DNA of 64,000 bases. Origin: Alitta virens. Its lineage: Eukaryota > Annelida > Polychaeta > Phyllodocida > Nereididae. Below the pieces are notes generated by a model that saw nothing but the letters and a program-made list of their open reading frames with translations, was not told the DNA's origin and searched no databases. Below, in pieces: positions 35,591 through 47,060 of the stretch (its first letter is position 1; each line of letters opens with the position of its first letter). Made by a program: the position numbers and the translations under genes. The stretch is from the NCBI GenBank assembly GCA_932294295.1, contig OW028580.1, forward strand, positions 27,040,896 through 27,104,895, in the 5' to 3' direction.

Positions 35591-36062
35591 AAACACACAG
35601 GTTGCTGAACCCTGCAAATGCTAACTGGTGCTTGGTGAACTGAGGACAATCTATTGCAGCTATTTGTCTTTGCTTAATAATTATTTATTTTGTTAACATG
35701 TCTTATGACACCGTATACATCCTTTATTAGTGTACCTAAAGTTGAATATATCAATTTCGTTAGTCTGAAAGTCCCAGGCCTTTTCTTGGCGAGGGTGTGG
35801 GTGAAAACCTCAAACACTCGTGCCTCGTGACCAACACAGAGCTCCCTGCAATGAACTGTGCAATGTGTGCATTGAACGAACACTCAAACAATGCCTGTCT
35901 GGCTACTCCATGCCTAGCACAGATATTTATAAATCACCTAACAGGTTAAAATATTGTTTGAAATATAATACTCACACTCACAACTTTTGTAAGTTCATCA
36001 CAACCTGGTTCCATTTTAGAGTAAATTTTCCATTTAAGACAATATACACAACATACGGTCAT

Positions 36063-36434
36063 ATACTGATGATAATATGATGATAATATCATATAATGAT
36101 GATAATATGATGATAATATCATATACTGATGATAATAGCATATAATGATGATAATATGATGATAATATCATATACTGATGATAATATGATGATAATATCA
36201 TATAATGATGATAATATGATGATAATATCATATACTGATGATAATAGCATATAATGATGATAATATGATGATAATATCTTATACTGATGATAATATGATG
36301 ATAATATCATATAATGATGATAATATGATGGTAATATCATATACTGATGATAATATCATATAATGATGATAATATGATAATATCATAAACTGATGATAAT
36401 ATGAGGATAATATCATATACTGATGATAATATCG
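36063..36434. repeat. 30/60-bp AT-rich satellite array
   Basis: Units built of gatgataatatgatgataat plus atcatataat or atcatatact. The two 30-bp variants alternate to give a 60-bp higher-order unit, with later shortened units at the right end. Minus-strand open frames here (Tyr/Ser/His-rich) are simply the translated repeat. Confidence 0.95.
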
Positions 36435-36604
36435 AACATATCGATGATCTCGAATAGCACTCTGATTTTTCTGATATTTTAATACTGATAATCACCAGGT
36501 TAAACTACCCCTAGCCAATACAACCGTAAAATAAGAAAAATGCTAAATAAAAATACTGATAGAGCCATACCATCTCATGGTAGTCATTACTCTTTCTACC
36601 CAGA

Positions 36605-36725
36605 CTGTTTTGGCCAGACTTCCTCTTACAATGGCCTCCATTGGGTTTGACAGCTGAAGAAAGAGTAAACACTTGGAGGGGTCTGGCCTTTTCAAGTCTT
36701 ATTGGTGTCTTATTGCAGCCTCCAT
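36605..36725 (+). repeat. dispersed repeat R1, divergent copy
   Basis: Recognisable by ttgggtttgacagctga and agtaaacacttgg, then ttcaagtctta. It aligns loosely with 28575-28770 and with the complement of 37680-37850. 36726-37198 has nothing recognisable. Confidence 0.5.
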
Positions 36726-37198
36726 TAGCAGGGTAGCTTCATGCAGAAGTATTTGACTGCAGTTACACAATTTTGTTATTTTGCATACATGTGCAACCAT
36801 AATAGTAAATATTACATAAACAAAATACATAAAAAATTAAAGGCTCCTTTGGATTTTTGTAGATGTCATGTTTATGGCAATATTGTAACAGACCAAGTTG
36901 GTTGTTGCTCCATGCTGTCTTTCATAAATAAAGCATGAGAAACATAATTGTTTAAGTTTTGGCCTACTTTCAAACATGCATGGGACATTCATGCACAGTG
37001 TGAAAGGATTCCTGACGTACATGTTATTAATTTGACAATGTAACGCACTATGCCAAGACCAAATGAGGAGTCACGAGTATGTATATGGTACATTATTAAC
37101 ACTAAGAGATAGAGAATTGCATACAACTTCAGCTTTTATCCTGTATAATCCCGCATATTTTCTTTAGCAATATTGATTAGACCTGCTGTGAGAAGAAC

Positions 37199-37328
37199 AA
37201 AGGTTGAAATATCACCACTGGTCAACTGGGTTATGAAATATTACAGTTTCTGGTATCATCAGCTTTCTTTTGCCCCATTAGTGTGCAACAATATTCATCA
37301 ATCTGACACTTAGTCAATAGTGCCTCCC
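37199..37328 (-). repeat. dispersed repeat R2, inverted copy
   Basis: Reverse complement of 29405-29560 over about 130 bp, ending at ggcactattgactaag. The neighbouring R1 copy at 37680-37850 is also inverted relative to its left partner. Confidence 0.85.
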
Positions 37329-37679
37329 TTTAGAAAGCACATAAGGCTACAATCTAGCACGATATGGTCGAAAACCGAGATGAGTCAACTAATAGATGTA
37401 CCAGAAGGATTTGTTTTTAAAAAAATGAGAATGCCAATGATACATACACATGTGATACAATTTGTGTCCAAGGTATATATTTACTTAAAAATAATGTTGA
37501 TTTCTACAGAAAATAAAATTTGTATTGGCTGTATAAAAGCTAGGTGTAATTAATTGAATCATTAGATTTCAGCCTACTTGGAAGTTTGATCTGCCCCATG
37601 GCAAAGTATGATAAAACTATCTGTAATATCACAGATGGATCAGAAAATTATTATAATAAGAAATAAAATAATATATATT

Positions 37680-37850
37680 ATATACTGTTTCTTTGGCATA
37701 GTGAAAATGTGCCATTGCACAACAGCGCCGAGTATGGACCCTTTCCCAAATGCAGGTAGAAAGGGGACACCAAAAAGAACATAAAAAGACTAGACTAGGC
37801 AAGTATTTACTCTGCCCACAGCTGTCAATGCCAATAGGGAAAACCATGAG
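37680..37850 (-). repeat. dispersed repeat R1, inverted copy
   Basis: On the minus strand it reads ttggcattgacagctgtggg, cagagtaaatacttgcc and later gcaatggcac and atgccaaag. These align in order with 28575-28770. 37850-38230 holds nothing recognisable. Confidence 0.75.
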
Positions 37851-38559
37851 AGCTAGTCTGGTAGAGCAATCTAGTTTTTTAGTGTAGGCAGTTGTAAAGG
37901 AACTGTACTAATTGGAGGGTGTACTGTGTGGAAGACTAATCAGGGCGCCTCCTATATATTCGACTTGATTGAAAAGTATTTGTGCTTTTAATGAATTCAC
38001 AAGGTTTAGCCACTTATACAAGTTTAGCATGATCAACCTAATTTAGTTGTAATCAACTATCATTTCACATTTAAAATGGTGGTACCTCCAAATCACATAA
38101 TGAGGAATAAATGAACCAACACAATTAGAAAAAGAGCCTTGCCAATAAGAAGACAATCTTATAATGAAATTTTTGGTACTAGCTTAGCCTGTTTGTAAGT
38201 AGATGCAATAACATTTGTGACAAAATCCCTTGGCTGAGCTGTTCAGACAGAAGACTAGTGACATCATGATTTTTATTCAAAATTATATGACCAAGAAATA
38301 TTTAACTGTAATTCTGTGTATTTGTTGCACAGAACAGAAACCTGTTTGTAGTGTGATGTCATGCCAATGTCGACCTGATCTCGCGTGTTATTTTGGACTG
38401 AGACAAAATTGTTTGGAAACTTTGAAGAGAAAGTTCGCATATGCACAGTAATAAGCTTCCTGTTTTTCAGCTGTACAGCTGCATGCAACAAAGGAAGCTG
38501 TTGTGCTGCATACCAATTAGTCTACTTGTGTGTTCATGGGTCACACACCAAATGTATTG

Positions 38560-38775
38560 CCATTTGCAAACATTGTGTGTCCTCCAGCCCTTTAGGACTG
38601 CACAGTTTAGGTTTAGGACTTCCCACAATACGAAATAACAAACATTTCCTGTTTTGTCCTGTTATGAAAGAGCAAAGCTGCTCCTTCCACCTGCCACTTG
38701 CAGACCTTCCTAATGGCCTTTTTGCACACTTGTGTCTGCAGGGCACAGCTGGGTCTGTCTCTAAATGACCTTTGT
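38560..38775 (-). repeat. dispersed repeat R3, inverted copy
   Basis: Reverse complement of 33905-34115. The plus-strand frame at 38385-38768 runs through it and is not regarded as coding, because the same DNA is repeated elsewhere in a different reading context. Confidence 0.85.
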
Positions 38776-39409
38776 AACCTTGAAGATCTTGGTCAAATAA
38801 CTGCAACAAACTTTTCTAAATGTAGAATGGTTTCTTTGCATGCTCCCAAGTTTACATTGCGTAATTCAAAGTAGACGTTTGCCATCATGACAATTGATTT
38901 TTATTTAGTGACATATTTATAAAACTGCATGACAAACATGTTAAACCAGACCCATTGCATTAACTGAAACTGCAGTGATTATTTCTATTATATGCTGCTG
39001 TGAATGGAAGATAGGTTCGGATCTCCTGCAGGGTATTTTCTTTAATATTGCTCTCCTTCATGGCTGGTCCTCACCAGTCACAATAGGCATTTAATATCTG
39101 TCAGACTTCATGACAACAAGCAATGTGTATTTGCTCCCTGAGACTGCAAGATGTCAACTTCCAATGAATTGTGTTGCTCTTTCATGCATGTGGCATGGCC
39201 ACTCAGACAGCATATTTGGTGGAGGCACTCTTAACTACAAGTTCTAAATTCGTATTATATTTCACACCAGAAGTACAAATGTGTACATGTATGCATAAGC
39301 AGACGACAGTGCGAATATGAACTGAATCAGTGCGAATATGAACTGAATATTCATCTCTGCAGATGTGAACAGCCAAAAAAGGTTTAGCTGTTTTCTTGAG
39401 TATGCATTA
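38776..39409. other. unique stretch, possible conserved element
   Basis: No gene or repeat recognised. 39000-39240 is complex, non-repetitive sequence with words such as cacaataggcatttaatatc and gacttcatgacaacaagcaa, of the kind seen in conserved non-coding elements. A short direct repeat, agtgcgaatatgaactgaat, occurs twice at about 39308-39350. Confidence 0.3.
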
Positions 39410-39600
39410 TAGTGCCTAGCAGAAAAGTGGCTACACTGTCAAACAATGAACAATTTTCAGTCTTTCAAAGTGCCTCTGCCACGTCATATTAATTGTTTTT
39501 GTTTGTAGATTTAAGCCTTGAGAGACCATTGGATATCTTCAGCCAACCTTGACTGTTTATAAACACAGTAATCAGCATTTTAGGATAAAAACTCAGGGCT
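39410..39600 (+). repeat. dispersed repeat R4, copy 1
   Basis: Shares agtgcctagca, ttttcagtcttt, tctgccacgtcatatt and gtaatcagcattttaggat with 54690-54840. Type unknown. Confidence 0.65.
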
Positions 39601-40499
39601 GGCTGAGCAAATTCAATAGCTTTGAGACAGTTGTTTTACATTTTTTCACACAAAAACAAATCAATGATTCACGTCACATGTCACCACTAACATGCCAGGC
39701 ACTCTAAGCAAAATGCTGCATGAGTATACATACACAATGAAACAAAACGTAAAAATATTATATCTCCGTAATAATCACGAGGGACGAAAGTTACTTTTTG
39801 CCCTCAGTAAACAGCCGACATCATGCAGTTCAAGGCATATGATTGGACAGTGTCAAAGTTTCTGATAATTAATGGAACTGAACACCACAAAACATAGTTT
39901 GAAAAATCGTTTAATTATTAGGTTGTTTTATTGTATATAGGTATTATATGTTTGATTGTTTACAGTTATTCCTTTTAGATTTGTTTATATTATCTTGAAC
40001 TCTGTAAACTGCTTACCAGTGTAAATTGCTTTCCAAGTTTCTCATGGAACTTGGAATCTGTGACAGCAAAATAGGGAGTAAATTCTATTTTCTGACCCTG
40101 TGCAAAAAATTCAAATGAAATTATGTGTAATTATTACTGGATTAATAATCAGTGATATTCAGAACCTACATTTTTTGGTGTTTACACACAACGTACCATA
40201 TAACCAACAAAGGATTTAAATGTAACCAGTATAGCCAAAATGTTGAGTAATTTCACACTTTTTAAGACAATAACAGAGCAATTTCAGCCATGTGCCAGTT
40301 CACACAATTCGATCACTTTATTGCATGTTTGTAACTACACCATCACACCTTCACTGCAATACCACTTTACATTTAATTCACATGTCTCTTGTTTTAACAC
40401 ATAATATTTTTTTCTTATACTCCAACTTAGTATAGATAATCACTAATGGTTATAAGAACAACAGTTGGACATGTCAGCTGACTCAGACCAGTAGCATTG
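39600..40499. other. non-coding stretch
   Basis: No gene. 40020-40170 has homeodomain-like ATTA/TAAT clusters (gtgtaattattactggatta) in unique sequence. Confidence 0.3.
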
Positions 40500-40674
40500 A
40501 GTGGTGGGTAGATTAGGGATTTACGTCCTGAAAGTCCGCACCTGATGGGCAGGGACCATGGCAATGAGATGATCGAAGGATGAAACAGCCATCCAACTTA
40601 GGCTCGACCCGGACTCGAACCCAGGACCCAGTGGTTGGAAGCCCTGTGCTACCACTGAGCTAGGCCCCCACCCA
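40500..40674 (-). mobile_element. tRNA-derived SINE (family 4)
   Basis: Minus-strand start gggtgggggcctagctcagt, then ggtagcacagggcttccaac, with B box gggttcgagtcc. The body ends at gacgtaaatccctaatctac. A short internal deletion is present after ccctgcc relative to other copies. Confidence 0.88.
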
Positions 40675-42456
40675 GTAGCATAGAAACAGTGCAATATAAT
40701 AACACATACAATGCAAATACAACAACTATTACATGTGCATAAAAACTACACCCAAACAAGTACAGTTAGTACACACCACCATCCATTTCACCTCAACTCA
40801 TTCCCCATCTGTCCGGTGTGTACAAAGGGTACCCATTTACCAGGGGGGATTATGTGGAGTACAGATTGCTGTCACTGGACTCCCTGGACAAAGGTCAATT
40901 GTTAGTGACCATAGGGGACTTGACCAATTCATCTCTCCGTATTTTACATGGTGCTGTTGTGATTGGAGCCTATTCATTCTCTGCACTATGCTGACTTATC
41001 CCACACTGTTTGGCTAGTTCACATGTTGTGACTCTTTACACTAGTGCCATTTATGACAACAGATGGTGTTAAATGCTTCGAAATTTACATCCATATGGCA
41101 AGGATGATACGGGGTAACATTTATCATGATTTGGTGTCGACATTCATCAGCTTAATCATTGTTAACTAATTATGAGCTTGAAATTGGCCTAAAACTGTCT
41201 GCATGCTGCCAGGGATTTAATTGTAAGAACTCTAATAAAACTGCTTCACTATTAAGACCTCCAAAATTGAGATTCATACCCTTAGCATATAAGACCAGTA
41301 GTTCTTGAAAGTCCAGGGCCTCCTAAGAGTCCTTGTAGTTAAACCTCAGTGGCTTAAACAGGGCGCAGTGCAATGCACACTTCAGTATATACCAAAATCT
41401 ATATAAAGACAACACACAACTGTGGGAATACTCCTTCACTTCGCAATGATTAAATGTTGGGATCTTACTGTGCTGTGTAAATTGTATTGTATGATGCTTC
41501 AACTGCATACCATTCATTTGGAACCTACATCAACTTCTTATACAACTCCTCCATTCTCAGATGCTTTCTGTCTGATGATAATCCAATTTTATCTGAAAGA
41601 ATGTTCAGTGTTGTTTTGTGTGCAGTTATCACACAGTCCCAAATTATGTGGAGTAACACGTAATACTACTATATTCAATGTCATTATACTACAACAAAAT
41701 TAATAAAGAAAAATCCCTCAAAGTGTAAGACCCTTTGTTTAAACAATAATTCCGTCTCTTGTCTGATTGTCTTCGTGAATTTCTATTCATTTTATAGCTG
41801 TTATATGTAGCAGCATAAATGGGTATTCTCCACAATATCACCCATAGTAAAGCCATTAGAGCTTGAAATTTAAATGTCATCTGGAGCTGCTGAAAACCAA
41901 TGATTATTTCTGCTCGGGATTTTCGATTAGATACCAGACATTGTCATTGCTTTTTCAATTATCAAATTTTTCCTCAGGCTTTGGAATTATTCATTGAAAC
42001 AAGCAAATTTCAATGACGGTTGCTTGGGATGAATTTAGATATTCATAATTCAATTTTACTGGCTTCCTGAGTCTACAGAATTCATCAATTTTGCTGTCTC
42101 TCCATGTTTCCAAACCTCTTTCTCAACTAAACTTGGTTATTCGTCAAATTGCTGTCTATTTCAAGTTCTATTTTCTGTTCTGGGTTAAATCTTGTAATCA
42201 TCTTCAATTAAAACACAGCATCAGATTTATGTTATGGCTGCATTTCAACTAAACTATAGCTCTTTTGATGACCAGAAATGTTTTGAAAGTTACCCTTCAG
42301 TGTTTCAATTGTTATCATATTTAAATTTTGAAACTGTCAAATTTAATTTAAATGGTTGAGAGCTAGCCATTGGCGGCTTACTATAAATGTCACAATATCA
42401 TTGTGTTTAATTGTTTAATTATTACAAACATTTATTTTTTTACATTAAAAATACAA
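40675..42456. other. non-coding stretch before the minisatellite
   Basis: Short frames at 40711-41017, 41323-41517 and 41422-41880 overlap each other on different strands with no domain signature. 41880-42360 is AT-rich unique sequence. A TTTATT at 42431 is AATAAA on the minus strand, the first such hexamer downstream of the gene at 45198-45971. Confidence 0.4.
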
Positions 42457-45090
42457 ATTCAGCCATCCAGACTTCTGCTTCCTCTGCTCTAACTTTCACT
42501 CTAACTCAGCCATCCAGACTTCTTCTTCCTCTGCTCTATCTTTCACTCTAACTCAGCCATCCAGACTTCTGATTCCTCTGCTTTCTCTTTCACTCTAACT
42601 CAGCCATCCAGACTTCTGATTCCTCTGCTCTCTCTTTCACTCTAACTCAGCCATCCAGACTTCTGATTCCACTGCTCTTTCTTTCACTCTAACTCAGCCA
42701 TCCAGACTTCTGATTCCTCTGCTCTCTCTTTCACTCTAACTCAGCCATCAAGACTTCCGATTCCGCTGCTTTCTCTTTCACTCTAACTCAGCCATCCAGA
42801 CTTCTGATTCCTCTGCTTTCTCTTTCACTCTAACTCAGCCATCCAGACTTCTGATTCCTCTGCTTTCTCTTTCACTCTAACTCAGCCATCCAGACTTCTG
42901 ATTCCTCTGCTTTCTCTTTCACTCTAACTCAGCCATCCAGACTTCTGATTCCTCTGCTTTCTCTTTCACTCTAACTCAGCCATCCAGACTTCTGATTCCT
43001 CTGCTTTCTCTTTCACTCTAACTCAGCCATCCAGACTTCTGATTCCTCTGCTTTCTCTTTCACTCTAACTCAGCCATCCAGACTTCTGATTCCTCTGCTT
43101 TCTCTTTCACTCTAACTCAGCCATCCAGACTTCTGATTCCTCTGCTTTCTCTTTCACTCTAACTCAGCCATCCTGACTTCTGATTCCACTGCTCTATCTT
43201 TCACTCTAACTCAGCCATCCAGACTTCTGATTCCTCTGCTCTCTCTTTCACTCTAACTCAGCCATCAAGACTTCTGATTCCTCTGCTTTCTCTTTCACTC
43301 TAACTCAGCCATCCAGACTTCTGATTCCACTGCTCTATCTTTCACTTTAACTCAGCCATCCAGACTTCTGATTCCTCTGCTCTCTCTTTCACTCTAACTC
43401 AGCCATCAAGACTTCTGATTCCTCTGCTTTCTCTTTCACTCTAACTCAGCCATCCAGACTTCTGATTCCTCTGCTCTCTCTTTTACTCTAACTCAGCCAT
43501 CAAGACTTCTGATTCCTCTGCTTTCTCTTTCACTCTAACTCAGCCATCCAGACTTCTGATTCCTCTGCTTTCTCTTTCACTCTAACTCAGCCATCTAGAC
43601 TTCTGATTCCTCTGCTTTCTCTTTCACTCTAACTCAGCCATCCAGACTTCTGATTCCTCTGCTTTCTCTTTCACTCTAACTCAGCCATCCAGACTTCTGA
43701 TTCCTCTGCTTTCTCTTTCACTCTAACTCAGCCATCCAGACTTCTGATTCCACTGCTCTATCTTTCACTCTAACTCAGCCATCCAGACTTCTGATTCCTC
43801 TGCTCTCTCTTTCACTCTAACTCAGCCATCCAGACTTCTGATTCCTCTGCTTTCTCTTTCACTCTAACTCAGCCATCCAGACTTCTGATTCCTCTGCTTT
43901 CTCTTTCACTCTAACTCAGCCATCCAGACTTCTGATTCCACTGCTCTATCTTTCACTCTAACTCAGCCATCCAGACTTCTGATTCCTCTGCTCTCTCTTT
44001 CACTCTAACTCAGCCATCCAGACTTCTGATTCCTCTGCTTTCTCTTTCACTCTAACTCAGCCATCCAGACTTCTGATTCCTCTGCTTTCTCTTTCACTCT
44101 AACTCAGCCATCCAGACTTCTGATTCCTCTGCTCTCTCTTTCACTCTAACTCAGCCATCAAGACTTCTGATTCCTCTGCTTTCTCTTTCACTCTAACTCA
44201 GCCATCCAGACTTCTGATTTCTCTGCCCTCTCTTTCACTCTAACTCAGCCATCCAGACTTCTGCTTCCTCTGCTTTCTCTTTCACTCTAACTTAGCCATC
44301 CAGACTTCTGATTCCTCTGCTCTCTCTTTCACTCTAACTCAGCCATCTAGACTTCTGATTCCTCTGCTTTCTCTTTCACTCTAACTCAGCCATCCAGACT
44401 TCTGATTCCTCTGCTCTCTCTTTTTTTTACTCTAACTCAGCCATCAAGACTTCTGATTCCTCTGCTTTCTCTTTCACTCTAACTCAGCCATCCAGACTTC
44501 TGATTCCTCTGCTTTCTCTTTCACTCTAACTCAGCTATCCAGACTTCTGATTTCTCTGCTTTCTCTTTCACTCTAACTCAGCCATCCAGACTTCTGATTC
44601 CTCTGCTCTATCTTTCACTCTAACTCAGCCATCCAGACTTCTGATTCCTCTGCTTTCTCTTTCACTCTAACTCAGCCATCCAGACTTCTGATTCCTCTGC
44701 TTTCTCTTTCACTCTAACTCAGCCATCAAGACTTCTAATTCCTCTGCTTTCTCTTTCACTCTAACTCAGCCATCCAGACTTCTGATTCCTCTGCTCTCTC
44801 TTTCACTCTAACTCAGCCATCAAGACTTCTGATTCCTCTGCTTTCTCTTTCACTCTAACTCAGCCATCCAGACTTCTGATTCCGCTGCTTTCTCTTTCAC
44901 TCTAACTCAGCCATCCAGACTTCTGATTCCTCTGCTTTCTCTTTCACTCTAACTCAGCCATCCAGACTTCTGATTCCTCTGCTCTCTTTCACTCTAACTC
45001 AGCCATCCAGACTTCTGATTCCTTTGCTATCTCTTTCACTCTAACTCAGCCATCCAGACTTCTGCTTCCTCTACTCTCTCTTTCACTCTA
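42457..45090. repeat. 47-bp minisatellite, about 56 copies
   Basis: The unit begins ACTCAGCCATCCAGACTTCT and continues GATTCCTCTGCTTTCTC then TTTCACTCTA. Successive units start at 42504, 42551 and 42598, and 2634 bp divided by 47 gives about 56. Variants fall into classes (CCTCTGCTTTCTC, CCTCTGCTCTCTC, CCACTGCTCTATC, and CAAGAC for CCAGAC). Two higher-order patterns are visible: a 141-bp trimer (CCACTG at 43186 and 43327) and a 188-bp tetramer (43750 and 43938). One unit carries a T-run expansion near 44420 and one lacks 2 bp near 44980. All frames contain stops, so it is non-coding. Confidence 0.98.
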
Positions 45091-45197
45091 AAAACAGATT
45101 GGTTGTTTAACCCTTTTTTTTTTCAACTACCAACATTGATAAAAAAAATTGGGTTACAACCGATTTGTTTTTACGTTCCTCCCTCTCTCTCTCTGCT

Positions 45198-45971
45198 TTA
45201 CCAGGTTACGGTAGAAGATCTTCGCACTCCTCTCTTTTCCTCATTCTCATCCTCCTCCTCTGTCTCCTCCTCCTCTGTCTCCTCCTCTGTCTCCTCCTCC
45301 TCCTCTGTCTCCTCCTCTGTCTCCTCATCCACATTTACCTCCTCGTCCTCACCGTCGGAGTCTTCCATGAGGTAGGTCAAGTTCATCATTGAGAAGCACG
45401 GGTGCAATTCAGTCAAATCTTGGTCAATCTCATCAAAAGATATTTTTCCCTCGACTCGAGGCACCACCTCTTCAGACGGAATGCCCAGTGGGGTGACTCG
45501 GCTGAGAGACGGAACAACCTTACAAGACACCTCAGCAGCAGGTGCAACTCTCCTTCCCCTCCAACGCCTCGATCTCTCTCCACCACCAACACAAGAGGTG
45601 GCGAGAGCAGCAACGGCTGAAATTAAACAAACAAAATGATAAATATAAATTTTATATTGAAAGATAAGCTGTACAGTTAACTATACACTTTTTTAATTTA
45701 TTTATATTTTTACTCTTTTTTTTTTAAGTTTGAATGGAAAATATTAACAGTAATTGAGGAATTCTAAGCTATGATATAACTTGAAAAAAATAGAATTTGA
45801 AAAAGAAAAAAGTGGCGAGAAAATAATTTGGAGCAACCAGACTATAATTAAGACGAAAAGCACAACGATGCATTTGGTGAGTGGAAAAAAAAACGACAGA
45901 AAAGTAAACATTTCTTGCCACAAAATAAATTAAAATTACCTACCGCGTAAAAAGCGCCGAAATTTACCCAT
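45198..45971 (-). CDS. two-exon gene for a 148-residue protein with Glu-rich acidic tail
   Basis: Exon 1 (45971-45944) encodes MGKFRRFLR plus one base. Donor CGCG|GTAGGT and acceptor tttaatttcag|CC give a 327-bp phase-1 intron, and exon 2 (45616-45198) continues in frame to TGG TAA. The protein has a basic N-terminus (residues 1-35, rich in Arg, with GGGERSRRWRGRRV). The middle segment contains VTPLGIPSEEVVPRVEGKIS, then FDEIDQDLTELHPC and MMNLTYLMEDSDGEDEE. A ~40-residue run built from TEEE units follows, then a short basic end (KRGVRRSSTVTW). No signal peptide or membrane segment is seen. I recognise no family, and a nuclear or chromatin-type role would be only a guess from the charge pattern. 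Locally raised CpG, correct splice signals and an unbroken frame across the junction support a real gene. A candidate X-box lies upstream and the 47-bp minisatellite starts about 100 bp after the stop. Confidence 0.7.
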
Positions 45972-46115
45972 GGGTAAGACAATCAAACCACTAAACACAC
46001 AAAAACTCCCTTTGCAAACACTGCAAAGAAAAACAGCTCGACTCTTCGTGAAGAAATCGGACACAATAAGGACCGTTGCGAAGGACACGGGACTGAGGCT
46101 GAATGTATCACAGGG

Positions 46116-46129
46116 GTTACCATGGTGAC
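46116..46129. promoter_or_regulatory. candidate RFX X-box
   Basis: GTTACCATGGTGAC fits the RFX consensus GTNRCC-N(0-3)-RGYAAC with one mismatch and is an imperfect palindrome. It lies about 145 bp upstream of the minus-strand ATG at 45971, inside a CpG-richer patch. RFX sites at this distance are typical of cilia genes, but the protein shows no ciliary hallmark. Confidence 0.4.
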
Positions 46130-46133
46130 GCCA

Positions 46134-46978
46134 CCAAGCGTGCACAGTTTGAACTATTAGCGGCACTGGAATCCTTTGAAGGATCAAAGATCTATGTAAA
46201 AGGTACCTTCATACTTTTAGGAAGTTCTCTGCATAGTTTGAAAGAAATGGGAAAGGGAGTAGGTGTTACGGAAAAGCATTCCATTGGAATTAAATGATAT
46301 ATTTCACAAATTTATCCCAGGGGGCCTTGATCCACGCATCGTATATTAACTGATATTAGGCCTATCTTCAATTTTCATTAAATTCGGGTGAATGCAAATA
46401 TGAAACTCGCCATTGTAAGACCTCTTTAAAACTTAGAAATTATTAATTGCAAGTAGATGTATGTATAATTATATAATAATACGTCATAACATATTTCGAA
46501 GACCATAAATAGACATACAGAAAACTTTCGATTTCTAGAAGTGTTCAAAACTCTAATGCGTTATATATAAATCTTATCTATAAACTTAATCATAAAATAG
46601 CATGAACACTATAGGCTGTCTATCTTGATACTTGGAAAGTGGAATTTGAAATCTGCAAGAGGAAGCCCACAAGTAATCGGGCTTGAATCTAAGAAGATTA
46701 AGTTCTTAAACTAAGATGACTATTGAATGAGACAAACACACAGCGCATTCCTCAAATCCTATACATTGCCAACATTAGGTAAAAGAACAGAGCAAACTAT
46801 TAGTCTATTTATTCCCTTGTAAAACATTATATGTACATCATAAGTTTAACAGCGGCAACATTATTTAGTCAATAAAAAATATCCTCAATCCTACCAGAGT
46901 GACATGCTTAACTAGAAATGATAATTCCATAAGCAGCACATACAAAAAGTTAAAAAAGTATAAAATAAATTTGAATGT
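46134..46978. other. flank of the acidic gene
   Basis: A plus-strand frame at 46103-46297 (core RAQFELLAALESFEGSKIYVK, followed by a donor-like AAAG|GTACCT at 46201) could be a first exon of a divergent gene sharing the promoter. Nothing supports it beyond composition. 46300-46978 is AT-rich with no feature. Confidence 0.25.
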
Positions 46979-47060
46979 TAGATGGATAGATAGACAGATA
47001 GATAGATAGATAGATAGATAGTGAGATATATAGATACATACATACATACATACATGTGGA
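46979..47060. repeat. (GATA)n / (CATA)n compound microsatellite
   Basis: Interrupted GATA units pass into five CATA units. The adjacent 47060-47165 contains agagaggaggagtc and aatgttacacatttacccc. Related words lie beside the tracts at 55700-55816 and 62500-62830, so the microsatellites travel with a short dispersed repeat. Confidence 0.85.

Noticed and set aside
36034..36340. Minus-strand frames with repeating MILSSYYHHY
   Set aside because: Direct translation of the 30/60-bp satellite; no start context or flanking coding signal.
38385..38809. 127-residue plus-strand and 91-residue minus-strand frames with many cysteines
   Set aside because: They lie in dispersed repeat R3, whose other copy at 33905-34115 does not preserve either frame.
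42457..45090. CRISPR-like array (regular repeats)
   Set aside because: Units are contiguous with no unique spacers and the surroundings are eukaryotic; it is a minisatellite.
45103..45392. Plus-strand Ser-rich frames
   Set aside because: Antisense shadows of the GAG-rich exon of the minus-strand acidic gene.
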